A stretch of 64,000 nt of DNA from Mesonia maritima. Its GTDB lineage: Bacteria > Bacteroidota > Bacteroidia > Flavobacteriales > Flavobacteriaceae. The stretch covers positions 186,001 through 250,000 of the forward strand of contig NZ_JBHLUA010000012.1 of assembly GCF_042433895.1 (NCBI RefSeq), given 5' to 3'. The notes below the pieces were generated by a model. That model saw only the letters and a list, made by a program, of their open reading frames with translations. It was not told the origin of the DNA and did not search any database. A program made the translations under genes and the position numbers. This document shows positions 36,302-45,186 of the stretch, one piece after another. Positions within the stretch are counted from its first letter, which is position 1; every line of letters starts with the position of its first letter.

Positions 36302-36309
36302 CAAAGTTA
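36302..36309 (-). promoter_or_regulatory. -7 element of uvrC, almost at the start codon
   Basis: On the minus strand TAACTTTG is an exact match, ending 5 bases before the uvrC ATG; a TTG lies about 16 bases further upstream. The predicted leader is 0-3 bases. Confidence 0.55.
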
Positions 36310-36454
36310 AAACTTATTGCGACTTCAAAAAAATTATCGCTTCATATTGTTTAAACTCGCTACCAAAAATTTAAAAAATTATTACTTTCGAATAATCTAC
36401 TATGCAAAACTTAAACACATTGTTATAAACGCATAGCTTTTACTATATTGCAGT

Positions 36455-36880
36455 ATGAGTAAAAAAATTATCGGACGTATTGACAAAGCAGAATTTCCTC
36501 AATTAAATTTACAGGAAATCGCTATTAAAATTGATACCGGCGCGTACACTTCTTCTATTCATTGTGAAGATATTCACGAAGAAAACGGAGAGTTACACTG
36601 TAAATTTTTAGATAAAGAACATCCAAATTACAATCATAAATCCTTTATCTTTAAAGAATATAACACTATAAAAGTGCGCAGCAGTAACGGTATTGCTCAA
36701 AAACGTTATGAAATAAAATCGACTATAAAAATTTTCGGTAAAACTTATAAAATTTCACTTTCTTTGAGCGACCGAAAAGAAATGAAATATCCCGTTTTAA
36801 TCGGAAGAAAATTTTTAAATAATAAATTCATCGTAGATCCACAATTAAAAGATCTTTCCTTCAACGCTCAACAACGCTAA
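36455..36880 (+). CDS. RimB-like retropepsin-fold protease (RimK partner)
   Basis: The 141-residue protein begins KKIIGRIDKAEFP and has the retropepsin-like active-site motif IDTGAYTSSIH (about residues 26-36) and a C-terminal YPVLIGRKFL strand. It belongs to the group annotated as ATP-dependent zinc protease or RimK/LysX-associated protein, which is encoded with rimK in many genomes. It starts a tight plus-strand operon (4 bases to rimK). The protease activity is predicted from the DTG motif only. Confidence 0.9.
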   Translation: MSKKIIGRIDKAEFPQLNLQEIAIKIDTGAYTSSIHCEDIHEENGELHCKFLDKEHPNYNHKSFIFKEYNTIKVRSSNGIAQKRYEIKSTIKIFGKTYKISLSLSDRKEMKYPVLIGRKFLNNKFIVDPQLKDLSFNAQQR

Positions 36881-36884
36881 ACTT

Positions 36885-37757
36885 ATGAACATTAAAATAT
36901 TATCTCGAAACTCAAATTTATATTCCACCAAACGTTTAGTTGAGGCCGCTACAAAACGAAAACATACTGTAGAAGTGGTAGATCCATTAAAGTGTGACAT
37001 TGTTATTGAAAAAAGAAAACCCAATATTTATTACAAAGGTGGTTATATTGTAGATGTAGACGCTATCATTCCTAGAATCGGTTCTTCCGTAACCTTCTAC
37101 GGAACTGCCGTGGTAAGACAATTTGAAATGATGGGCGCTTTTACCACTACAGATTCTGAAGCCTTGGTAAGAAGTCGCGATAAATTACGCAGTTTACAAG
37201 TACTTTCCCGCGCAAAAATAGGATTACCAAAGACCGTTTTCACCAATTATTCTCGTGATGTAGAAGGTGTTATAAAACAAGTTGGTGGCGTTCCACTTGT
37301 TATAAAATTATTAGAAGGAACACAAGGTTTAGGCGTAGTTTTAGCTGAAACAAAAAATGCAGCTGAATCGGTTATTGAAGCTTTTAACGGTTTACAAGCA
37401 CGTGTAATTGTTCAAGAATTTATAAAAGAAGCAAAAGGCGCCGATATTCGTGCTTTTGTAGTCGATGGTCACGTTGTTGGCGCAATGAAAAGACAAGGAA
37501 AAGAAGGTGAATTTCGTTCTAATTTACATCGTGGTGGTTCTGCTGAAGTTATTCAATTAACCGATGAAGAAGAAATCGCAGCGGTAAAAGCCTGTAAAGC
37601 TATGGGACTTGGCGTAGCCGGTGTAGATTTACTACAAAGTAGCCGCGGGCCTTTAATTTTAGAAGTAAATTCTTCACCTGGTTTAGAAGGAATTGAAAAA
37701 GCTACCGGAAAAGATATCGCGAAGACCATTATCAGATATATCGAGAAAAATATTTAA
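36885..37757 (+). CDS. rimK: RimK-type ATP-grasp amino-acid ligase
   Basis: The 290-residue protein has an N-terminal pre-ATP-grasp domain (about 1-95) and an ATP-grasp domain with VIKLLEGTQGLGVVL (P-loop-like), QEFIKEAKGADIRAFVVDG and EVNSSPGLEGIEKATG at the Mg/ATP site. RimK of E. coli adds glutamates to the C-terminus of ribosomal protein S6; relatives make poly-glutamate or other peptide caps. Here it lies between a RimB-like protease and an aspartoacylase-family hydrolase, suggesting a modify/unmodify module. Confidence 0.93.
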   Translation: MNIKILSRNSNLYSTKRLVEAATKRKHTVEVVDPLKCDIVIEKRKPNIYYKGGYIVDVDAIIPRIGSSVTFYGTAVVRQFEMMGAFTTTDSEALVRSRDKLRSLQVLSRAKIGLPKTVFTNYSRDVEGVIKQVGGVPLVIKLLEGTQGLGVVLAETKNAAESVIEAFNGLQARVIVQEFIKEAKGADIRAFVVDGHVVGAMKRQGKEGEFRSNLHRGGSAEVIQLTDEEEIAAVKACKAMGLGVAGVDLLQSSRGPLILEVNSSPGLEGIEKATGKDIAKTIIRYIEKNI

Positions 37758-37759
37758 TA

Positions 37760-38728
37760 ATGAAATTTATTGACAAAAATAATGTTCTCACCCTTCTCGA
37801 TAAAAAAATAAAACCGGGTACCAGCATTAAAATGAATTTCAATACTGCAAAATTGTACACCACAACTGCAGTAGAAGTTCCTATAATAATTGAGCGCTCA
37901 AAAAAACCAGGTCCTACGGTTTTAATTACCGGCGGAATTCATGGTGACGAAATTAATGGCGTAGAAATAGTACGTCAAATTATTGCAAAAGGAATTAATA
38001 AACCCGAACGCGGAACAATTATTTGTATTCCCGTTGTAAATGTTTTTGGATTTCTAAATATGACCCGCGAATTTCCTGATGGCCGAGATTTAAATCGGAT
38101 GTTCCCTGGTTCAAAAAAAGGACCATTAGCCAGTAGAATTGCTTATCAATTTAAAGAAGAGATTTTACCCGCTGCAGATTACTGTTTAGATTTTCATACC
38201 GGCGGTTCTAGTAGATTTAACGCAGCACAAATTCGTATTCGACCCGAAGATAACCAACTTTTAAAACTTGCTGAAATTTTTAACGCACCGTTTACGGTTT
38301 ATTCGAAAAATATTTCAAAATCCTATCGTGATACCTGCGCAAAACTCAATATTCCGTTTTTGCTTTTTGAAGGCGGAAAATCGCAAGACAGTAACAAAGA
38401 AATAGCGAAATATGGCGTTGAAGGAACACTACGCTTTTTAGATCATTTGCAAATGCTAGGAGAAGATTTTCTACCTCCAAAACCTATAAAACCAAGCATT
38501 ATTATAAATGAAACCGTTTGGATGCGAGCCAAGTTTAGCGGATTGCTTCACGTAAAAATCCCTATTGGAAAACACGTAGAAAAAGGAGAGTATATTGCTA
38601 TTATCACCGATCCTTACGGAAGTTTTCGACATAAAGTAAAAGCTACTGCAACCGGTTATGTAATTAATGTAAATCAATCGCCAATTGTTTATCAAGGTGA
38701 TGCTATTTTTCACCTATCAAAAAACTAG
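37760..38728 (+). CDS. Succinylglutamate desuccinylase/aspartoacylase (M14-like) family hydrolase
   Basis: The 322-residue protein has the M14-type zinc motif GGIHGDEINGVE (His and Glu), a second His in LDFHTGG, NRMFPGSKKGP with the substrate Arg, and a C-terminal beta domain (about 245-322) with a biotinyl-lipoyl-like pattern GKHVEKGEYIAII. The family removes acyl or glutamyl groups from amino acids. It starts 2 bases after rimK. Substrate unknown; the linkage suggests it removes or recycles residues added by RimK. Confidence 0.9.
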   Translation: MKFIDKNNVLTLLDKKIKPGTSIKMNFNTAKLYTTTAVEVPIIIERSKKPGPTVLITGGIHGDEINGVEIVRQIIAKGINKPERGTIICIPVVNVFGFLNMTREFPDGRDLNRMFPGSKKGPLASRIAYQFKEEILPAADYCLDFHTGGSSRFNAAQIRIRPEDNQLLKLAEIFNAPFTVYSKNISKSYRDTCAKLNIPFLLFEGGKSQDSNKEIAKYGVEGTLRFLDHLQMLGEDFLPPKPIKPSIIINETVWMRAKFSGLLHVKIPIGKHVEKGEYIAIITDPYGSFRHKVKATATGYVINVNQSPIVYQGDAIFHLSKN

Positions 38729-38730
38729 GA

Positions 38731-39291
38731 ATGAAAAATGAACTTCGAAAAAATTATAAAACAAAACGTGCCCAACTTTCTGCTGAAGAAATTTATGAAA
38801 AAAGTTTAGCCATTGCCAATAAAACCTTAGAGCTCGACATTTGGCAATATTCTTTTTACCATATTTTTTTAAGTATTGAAAAACTTCAAGAAATAAATAC
38901 TGAATTTTTATTGCATATTTTAAGCGGAAAAGATAAAAATATAGTGATTTCTAAAAGTGATTTTAAGACGTTAGAAATGAATCATTTTTTACTAACCGAT
39001 TCCACAGCGATAAAAAATAATGAATGGGGAATTCCCGAACCCGTTAACGGAATTGAAATTCAACCTGAAAAATTAGACGTTATTTTTATTCCGCTTTTAG
39101 CCTTTGACAAAACCGGCCACCGAATTGGCTACGGAAAAGGTTTTTACGATCGGTTTCTAGAAAAATGCTCACCGCAAGCCATAAAAATAGGCTTATCTTT
39201 TTTTGAAGCTGAAGAGAAAAATTTTAAAACTTTCCCCACCGATATTAAACTCGATTTTTGTGTAACTCCTGAGAAGATTTATAGATTTTAG
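38731..39291 (+). CDS. 5-Formyltetrahydrofolate cyclo-ligase
   Basis: The 186-residue protein has the family's N-terminal R-x-x-Y-K-x-x-R type start, and GYGKGFYDRFLEK near the C-terminus, the best-known motif. It converts 5-formyl-THF to 5,10-methenyl-THF using ATP. It starts 2 bases after the aspartoacylase-family gene, making it the fourth gene of the rimK operon. Its stop overlaps the stop of the convergent lipoprotein gene by a few bases. Confidence 0.93.
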   Translation: MKNELRKNYKTKRAQLSAEEIYEKSLAIANKTLELDIWQYSFYHIFLSIEKLQEINTEFLLHILSGKDKNIVISKSDFKTLEMNHFLLTDSTAIKNNEWGIPEPVNGIEIQPEKLDVIFIPLLAFDKTGHRIGYGKGFYDRFLEKCSPQAIKIGLSFFEAEEKNFKTFPTDIKLDFCVTPEKIYRF

Positions 39292-39821
39292 AAATCAAGA
39301 AATATAACTTCATCTTTTTTTCCTGCCATTGGGGGCATTCCGTTTCTACCTTGGGTATGCCAAAAAATGTATTCCTTTTTATATTCACTTATCCTATTCT
39401 GCTCAAATTCTTCCTTGATTAAAGAATCTATAACTGAAAAATATTCTTTGGGAGAATGAACAAAAATCAAATAAGCCTTAGATTTATAAACCCCTAACCT
39501 TTTATTGTTAGGAAAACCATAAGTTTTAGTTATTTCAATAAGTTTCTTGGTATTTTCTTCATCTATTTTATGAGCTATATCCCAAAGTGAATCATTCTTA
39601 AATCGATACACATTATTATTTAAAGCTTCGTAAGGATTAGAGTTAAGACCATAAACTGAATCCAAATCGGACATTTTAGATCTTATGCCTTGATCCCATT
39701 TATACATTGAATCAATTGTTGCAGTTAAGATTTCCTTTTCCTTCTTAGAAAGACTATACTTTCTTGGTTTATTACAACTAAAGACAAAAAATACTAGTAA
39801 AATAATTAAAGACTTACTCAT
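39288..39821 (-). CDS. Hypothetical lipoprotein, possibly DUF6624-like
   Basis: The 177-residue product has a short signal sequence with Cys16 (FSC) for lipidation. The mature part has a D-x-x-IR pattern (KWDQGIRSKM), an IDEENTKKLIEITKTYGFPN helix and a central FVHSP strand, reminiscent of DUF6624 proteins; this match is from memory and is weak. It is convergent with the cyclo-ligase gene, overlapping by 4 bases, and lies about 40 bases after lspA. Confidence 0.75.
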   Translation of the reverse strand: MSKSLIILLVFFVFSCNKPRKYSLSKKEKEILTATIDSMYKWDQGIRSKMSDLDSVYGLNSNPYEALNNNVYRFKNDSLWDIAHKIDEENTKKLIEITKTYGFPNNKRLGVYKSKAYLIFVHSPKEYFSVIDSLIKEEFEQNRISEYKKEYIFWHTQGRNGMPPMAGKKDEVIFLDF

Positions 39822-39861
39822 AATACATTTATACTATGAATATAAGCATTTTTAATTCTAG

Positions 39862-40482
39862 TTATATATTTTCTGATTTCTTCTCTTCTTTCGGAAAGGC
39901 TTTTTTATTAAAAATAATCAATAAAATTACGCCAATGGTAATGGCAGAATCGGCAATATTAAAAACCGGTTCAAAAAAAGTGAAATATTGACCGCCCCAA
40001 ATAGGAATCCATTCCGGTAAATAACCACTCCATAGCGGGAAATAAAGCATATCGACCACTTTTCCGTGAAACAAACTTCCATAAGTACCGGCTTCGGGTA
40101 AAAAACTTGCGATTTGATTATGGCTGTCGTTAAAAATTAATCCATAGAAAACCGAATCGATTATATTTCCAAAAGCACCGGCAAAAATAAGCGCTACAGA
40201 AATTACTAAAATTCTGGAATTCTTTTTTCTTACGGAATCCCAAAGCCAATATCCAATTCCGCAGATTGCCACCAAACGGAATAAGGTTAACGTGAGTTTT
40301 CCGTATTCTCCGGGAATTTTTGCACCCCAAGCCATTCCTTCGTTTTCAACAAAAAGTATTCTAAACCAATCGAATACTTTTACTTCTTCACCGAGAATAA
40401 AATTGGTTTTAATGTAAAATTTTGAAATCTGATCGATAATCAGAATTATAATTATAAATAGAGTTGCCTTCTTTAACGACAT
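39862..40482 (-). CDS. lspA: Lipoprotein signal peptidase (signal peptidase II)
   Basis: The 206-residue protein has four transmembrane helices and the aspartyl catalytic pair in GAFGNIIDS and FNIADSAITIG. An early RILFVENEGMAWG segment corresponds to the conserved FxxNxGxAFG region. LspA cleaves the signal peptide of diacylated prolipoproteins in the inner membrane; many lipoproteins in this window would be its substrates. The periplasmic loop between helices is longer than in E. coli, as is common in Bacteroidetes. Confidence 0.95.
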   Translation of the reverse strand: MSLKKATLFIIIILIIDQISKFYIKTNFILGEEVKVFDWFRILFVENEGMAWGAKIPGEYGKLTLTLFRLVAICGIGYWLWDSVRKKNSRILVISVALIFAGAFGNIIDSVFYGLIFNDSHNQIASFLPEAGTYGSLFHGKVVDMLYFPLWSGYLPEWIPIWGGQYFTFFEPVFNIADSAITIGVILLIIFNKKAFPKEEKKSENI

Positions 40483-40515
40483 TTAAATTTCATTTTGCGC
40501 GTAAAAATACATTTT

Positions 40516-41151
40516 TTATTGCGTTTTCTTAACAATAATATTTCCGTAGATACTTTTTGCTGAAATTTTTTGTCCGTCGGGATGTTTTGGCGGCGTTTTA
40601 ATACTTCCGTAAGTAGAAGAAGTTTCTAAATTAGCTTGGTTGGTTTCAATTAAAACATCACCTTTTATGGTATTTATAATCGCCTCGCCACTAAAAGAAG
40701 TTAAACTACACTTACCTGAAGTTAATTCGGTTTCGAAATAGTTATAGGTTCCGCTGGCGTAAACCGAGGCTATATTAGATTGTATAATTACTTTTTTATG
40801 CTTGGGAAGCGTAATGTGGAGTATAACCGCAAAAACTTTATGCGCGCTTAGTTTATCATAACCGCTGGTTAAAATTTCTGGATATGCTGAAAAAATATGA
40901 AGTTGATTTCCTTTTTGTTCCGTTTTTATCCCGATTTGTTGCGTGTATTCTCCTTCAGAAAATACGGCTAATTTTATTTTATCGGTTTGGGTGGTTTCTA
41001 AGGTAATTTTAAAAACCTCATCGGCATTTATGTAAAGTTCTGAAATGGTTTCAGCTTCAAAAATTTGTACGCTTTCTCGTTGCCCAAATCCTGAAATTGA
41101 AGAAAGTAAGGCAATTATAAAAGTAGCGTAAAAATTGTGAAATCTTTTCAT
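40516..41151 (-). CDS. Secreted adhesin-like beta-solenoid protein (DUF4097/GIN-domain type)
   Basis: The 211-residue product has a signal peptide (cleavage near GFGQ) and then repeated short beta strands with small polar turns (residues about 125-205: VIIQSNIASVYASG, ETELTSGKCSLTSFSG, VLIETNQANLETSS, GSIKT). This is the pattern of DUF4097/DUF2807 right-handed beta-helix proteins. Role unknown. It lies between a terminator and lspA on the same strand. Confidence 0.75.
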   Translation of the reverse strand: MKRFHNFYATFIIALLSSISGFGQRESVQIFEAETISELYINADEVFKITLETTQTDKIKLAVFSEGEYTQQIGIKTEQKGNQLHIFSAYPEILTSGYDKLSAHKVFAVILHITLPKHKKVIIQSNIASVYASGTYNYFETELTSGKCSLTSFSGEAIINTIKGDVLIETNQANLETSSTYGSIKTPPKHPDGQKISAKSIYGNIIVKKTQ

Positions 41152-41166
41152 GACTTCACAAAGGTT

Positions 41167-41197
41167 AAAAAACGCTTCCCGACAGAGAAGCGTTTTT
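41167..41197 (-). terminator. Intrinsic terminator of the ileS-dksA-like operon
   Basis: On the minus strand AAAAACGCTTC and GAAGCGTTTTT form an 11-base stem around an 8-base loop and end in T residues, just past the stop at 41202. Confidence 0.9.
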
Positions 41198-41201
41198 ATT
41201 T

Positions 41202-41591
41202 TTATTTCTGAAGGTTTTTCGCTTCAATACTTAAGGTTGCATGCGGAACCAGTTTTAGACGCTCTTTTTTAATAAGCTTTCCAGTTACACGGCAAATTCC
41301 GTAGGTTTTATTTTCAATTCTAATTAAAGCACTTTTTAAGTCTCTAATGAATTTTTCTTGACGAATAGCTAACTGAGAGTTTGCCTCTTTACTCATTGTT
41401 TCGCTTCCTTCATCAAAAGCTTTAAACGTTGGTGAAGTATCGTCTGTACCGTTCGAACTATCGTTCATATATGCACTTTTGTACATTTCTAATTGTTCGG
41501 TAGCTTTTCTGATTTTTTCTTGAATAATGGCTTTGAATTCGGCCAAATCTTCATCTGAATATCTTTCTTTCTCTTGCGTTTGTGCTGCCAT
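41202..41591 (-). CDS. TraR/DksA-family protein with degenerate zinc finger
   Basis: The 129-residue protein has an N-terminal coiled coil (about 12-75) with an acidic turn (NDSSNGTDDTS), and the C-terminal DksA-like globular part YGICRVTGKLIKKERL. Only one of the four zinc-finger cysteines remains; the second CxxC is replaced by VPHAT. DksA proteins enter the RNA polymerase secondary channel and act with ppGpp. It starts 3 bases after ileS and ends with a strong terminator, so it is co-transcribed with a tRNA synthetase gene. Confidence 0.9.
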   Translation of the reverse strand: MAAQTQEKERYSDEDLAEFKAIIQEKIRKATEQLEMYKSAYMNDSSNGTDDTSPTFKAFDEGSETMSKEANSQLAIRQEKFIRDLKSALIRIENKTYGICRVTGKLIKKERLKLVPHATLSIEAKNLQK

Positions 41592-41594
41592 AAT

Positions 41595-44500
41595 TTAATT
41601 GTGTTTTGTGATAGACAATTTGGTGCTCACATCATCAAAATTAATTTCAATTCCATTGTCTATGTTATCTACTAAGTCGAGTTTAGCAGTTAGCGTTTCA
41701 TTTTTTATATAGGTCAAATTTTCTTTAACAGCGTTCTCGACAACGCCATCTTTTTGTATGTTAACTTCTATGGTATCGGTTACTTCAAAATCATTGTCTT
41801 TACGCAGGTTTTGAATTCTATTTACAAGTTCTCTAGCGATACCTTCTTGTTTTAACGCTTCTGTTAATGTAACATCTAACGCAACAGTTAGGCCATTATT
41901 GCTTGCAACTAGCCAACCTTCAATATCTTGTGAAGCTATTTCAACTTCATCGAGGCGCAAAGTAGTAATTTTTCCGTTAATTTCAATATCAATATTTCCT
42001 TCAATTTCTATGGTGGAAATATCTTTTGCTTCTAGTTTATTAATAGCCGCAACTACTAATTTCATTTCTTTTCCAAAACGGGGACCGAGCACTTTAAAAT
42101 TAGGCTTTATGGTTTTTACCAAAATTCCCGAAGTGTCGTCGATTAACTCGATTTCTTTTACGTTTACTTCAGATTTTATTAGTTCTGAAACGGCTTCAAT
42201 TTCATTTCTAACCTTGTCATCTAACACCGGAATCATAATGCGTTGTAAAGGTTGTCTAACTTTAATCATTTCTTTTTTCCGAAGCGATAACACTAAGGAA
42301 GATATAATTTGCGCCTTTTCCATTTTCTGTTCTAAAGCTTTATCGATAAAGTCTTTATTTTGAGTTGGAAAACTTGCCAAATGTACACTTTCTGAAGTTT
42401 CTTTTTTGGTAACTTTCGTTAAGTCTATGTAAAGTCGGTCCATATAAAATGGAGCGATTGGCGCACTGAGTTTTGCTACTGTTTCCAGACACGTATATAA
42501 GGTTTGATAAGCTGAGATTTTATCTTCTTTATAATCTCCTTTCCAGAAACGTCTTCTACTTAAACGCACAAACCAGTTACTTAAATTTTCCTGAACAAAT
42601 TCTGAAATTGCTCTTGCTGCTTTTGTGGGTTCGTACGTTTCATAAAACTTCTCTACTTTCCCGATAAGCGTATGTAATTCTGAAAGAATCCACCGGTCGA
42701 TTTCAGGACGTTTTTCTAAGGCAATATCATCTTCAGCATAAGTAAATTCATCGATATTTGCGTAAAGTGAAAAGAACGAATAGGTGTTATATAACGTTCC
42801 AAAGAATTTACGACGGACTTCACCGATTCCTTCAATATCGAATTTTAAATTATCCCACGGGTTTGCGTTCGAAATCATATACCAACGCGTAGCATCGGGA
42901 CCAAAGGCGGCTAAAGTTTGGAAAGGATCTACAGCGTTTCCTAAACGTTTCGACATTTTTTGCCCGTGTTTATCGAGTACTAATCCATTGGAAACTACAT
43001 TTTTATACGCTACATCATCAAAAATCATGGTAGCAATCGCGTGCAAGGTATAAAACCAACCACGAGTTTGGTCTACGCCTTCTGCGATAAAATCTGCTTT
43101 TCGTTCGCTTTGTTCAACTTTGTGTTTATTCTCGAACGGATAATGCCATTGCGCGTAAGGCATAGAACCAGAATCGAACCAAACATCGATTAAATCTGCT
43201 TCGCGTTTCATCGGTTTTCCGGAAGGAGAAACCAAGGTAATTTTATCGACCACATTTTTATGAAGATCTACTTTTTCGTAGTTTTCATCAGTCATATTAT
43301 CGACTTCAAAATCGGCAAAAATATCTACTTTCATTATCCCGGCTTCTACTGCCTTTTTCATTTCTGATTTTAATTCAGCAATAGAACCAATCATAATTTC
43401 TTCTTTTCCGTCTTCTGTTCTCCAGATAGGAAGCGGAATTCCCCAAAAACGTGAGCGTGATAAATTCCAGTCGTTTGCATTGGCTAACCAATTACCGAAA
43501 CGGCCTTCTCCGGTTGATTTCGGTTTCCAGTTGATTCCGAGGTTTAACTCGTGCATTCTATCTTTTACATCGGTTACTTTTATGAACCAAGAATCTAACG
43601 GATAATATAAAATTGGTTTGTCTGTTCGCCAGCAATTTGGATAACTGTGAACGTATTTTTCGACTTTAAAAGCTTTATTTTCTTCTTTTAATTTAATAGC
43701 AATTTCTACATCTACTGATTTTTCCGGTGCTTCGCCTTCATCATAATATTCGTTCTTTACGTATTTTCCGGCAAATTCATCCATTTCTTTTCTGAATTTC
43801 CCTTGTAAATCTACTAACGGAACGAGATTATTGTTTTCATCATAAACCAACATCGGCGGAACTTCTGGCGTAGCTTGTTTTGCTACTAAAGCATCGTCTG
43901 CACCAAAAGTTGGCGCGGTATGAACGATTCCTGTTCCGTCTTCAGTAGTCACAAAATCTCCTGCAATTACGCGAAAGGCGTTTTCAGGATTTTTATAAGG
44001 TTTTGCGTAAGGTAAGAGTTGCTCATATTTAATTCCGACTAAATCTTTTCCTTTAAATTCGCCATCAATTAAATAAGGTATCTTTTTATCGCCTTGTTTA
44101 TAGGCTTTTAAAATATCTTCGTTTACGGTTTCTTTATATTTTTTATCGAATTGTTTTGCTACTAAATTTTTAGCTACGATAATATTTATAGGCTCAAAGG
44201 TGTATTGATTGTACGTTTTCACCAATACATAATCGATTTTTGGTCCGACGGTTAAAGCGGTATTACTTGGTAATGTCCACGGTGTGGTTGTCCAAGCGAT
44301 TAAATAAACATCGCCATTTTCGCCGGCAAGTGAATCGGGTAAACTGTGCGGAATTGTTTTAAACTGCGCAGTTACGGTAGTATCGGTTACATCTTGATAT
44401 GTTCCCGGTTGGTTTAATTCGTGCGAGCTTAAACCGGTTCCTGCTTTTGGTGAATACGGCTGAATAGTATAGCCTTTATAAATTAAGCCTTTTTTATAGA

Positions 44501-45002
44501 TTTCTGAAAGCAACCACCAAACGCTTTCCATATATTTTGACTTATAGGTAATGTATGGATCGTCCATATCTACCCAATAGCCCATTTTTTCGGTAAGTTT
44601 ATTCCAAATATCGGTATAACGCATTACGGCATTTTTACAAGCGTCGTTATATTCTTCAACAGAAATTTTTGTTCCGATATCTTCTTTGGTAATTCCGAGC
44701 TCTTTTTCTACGCCTAATTCTACGGGAAGTCCGTGCGTGTCCCAACCGGCTTTACGTTTTACTTGAAAACCTTGTTGAGTTTTATAACGGCAAAAAATAT
44801 CTTTAATGGTTCGCGCCATTACGTGGTGAATACCCGGAAGTCCATTTGCTGACGGCGGTCCTTCAAAAAATACGAAGGGTTTATTTTCGTCTCGAGTTTC
44901 AATACTTTTTTCAAAAATATTTTCAGCCTCCCAGAATTTTTGAATTTCTTCAGCAATTTCGGGAAGTTCAAGTCCTTTATAATCAGCAAATTTTCTACTC
45001 AT
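41595..45002 (-). CDS. ileS: Isoleucyl-tRNA synthetase with a GIHH signature motif
   Basis: The 1135-residue class I synthetase has the editing domain (WTTTPWTLPSNTAL), KMSKRLGN, and a long C-terminal region, with the size and order of the eukaryote-like type 2 (IleRS2) group. The HIGH motif position reads GIHH (residues 57-60, in SANGLPGIHHVM), where positions 1 and 3 of HxGH are swapped. It charges tRNA-Ile with isoleucine and edits valine. It leads an operon with the DksA-like gene. Upstream is a 16-base inverted repeat (45078-45093). Confidence 0.96.
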   Translation of the reverse strand: MSRKFADYKGLELPEIAEEIQKFWEAENIFEKSIETRDENKPFVFFEGPPSANGLPGIHHVMARTIKDIFCRYKTQQGFQVKRKAGWDTHGLPVELGVEKELGITKEDIGTKISVEEYNDACKNAVMRYTDIWNKLTEKMGYWVDMDDPYITYKSKYMESVWWLLSEIYKKGLIYKGYTIQPYSPKAGTGLSSHELNQPGTYQDVTDTTVTAQFKTIPHSLPDSLAGENGDVYLIAWTTTPWTLPSNTALTVGPKIDYVLVKTYNQYTFEPINIIVAKNLVAKQFDKKYKETVNEDILKAYKQGDKKIPYLIDGEFKGKDLVGIKYEQLLPYAKPYKNPENAFRVIAGDFVTTEDGTGIVHTAPTFGADDALVAKQATPEVPPMLVYDENNNLVPLVDLQGKFRKEMDEFAGKYVKNEYYDEGEAPEKSVDVEIAIKLKEENKAFKVEKYVHSYPNCWRTDKPILYYPLDSWFIKVTDVKDRMHELNLGINWKPKSTGEGRFGNWLANANDWNLSRSRFWGIPLPIWRTEDGKEEIMIGSIAELKSEMKKAVEAGIMKVDIFADFEVDNMTDENYEKVDLHKNVVDKITLVSPSGKPMKREADLIDVWFDSGSMPYAQWHYPFENKHKVEQSERKADFIAEGVDQTRGWFYTLHAIATMIFDDVAYKNVVSNGLVLDKHGQKMSKRLGNAVDPFQTLAAFGPDATRWYMISNANPWDNLKFDIEGIGEVRRKFFGTLYNTYSFFSLYANIDEFTYAEDDIALEKRPEIDRWILSELHTLIGKVEKFYETYEPTKAARAISEFVQENLSNWFVRLSRRRFWKGDYKEDKISAYQTLYTCLETVAKLSAPIAPFYMDRLYIDLTKVTKKETSESVHLASFPTQNKDFIDKALEQKMEKAQIISSLVLSLRKKEMIKVRQPLQRIMIPVLDDKVRNEIEAVSELIKSEVNVKEIELIDDTSGILVKTIKPNFKVLGPRFGKEMKLVVAAINKLEAKDISTIEIEGNIDIEINGKITTLRLDEVEIASQDIEGWLVASNNGLTVALDVTLTEALKQEGIARELVNRIQNLRKDNDFEVTDTIEVNIQKDGVVENAVKENLTYIKNETLTAKLDLVDNIDNGIEINFDDVSTKLSITKHN

Positions 45003-45077
45003 AATCTACGCTTTGAAAATAAGTTGCGAAATTAAGGATTTTTAGCAAACCCACTCAATTAAAAAGACAAAAAACCC

Positions 45078-45093
45078 TTCGTATAAATACGAA
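45078..45093 (-). repeat. Short inverted repeat upstream of ileS
   Basis: TTCGTATTTATACGAA on the minus strand folds as a 6-base stem with a TTTA loop and is followed by GGGTTTTTT, resembling a weak terminator 76 bases before the ileS ATG. No T-box features are seen. May be an attenuator or an operator; or chance. Confidence 0.35.
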
Positions 45094-45186
45094 TAAAATT
45101 AAAAATGGAATAAAAGTTTCTATCAAGTTATTTCAATTTTTTCATTATCTTTAAGAGTTATTTATTTTATGTGCTTAATTTTTATT

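Noticed and set aside
41899..42363. Plus-strand open frame of 154 codons inside ileS
   Set aside because: Antisense shadow of a long conserved gene; Ser/Phe/Ile-rich as expected for the complement of this coding strand.
45003..45168. T-box-type leader for ileS
   Set aside because: No T-box bulge sequence or specifier-loop pattern; only a short hairpin is present.
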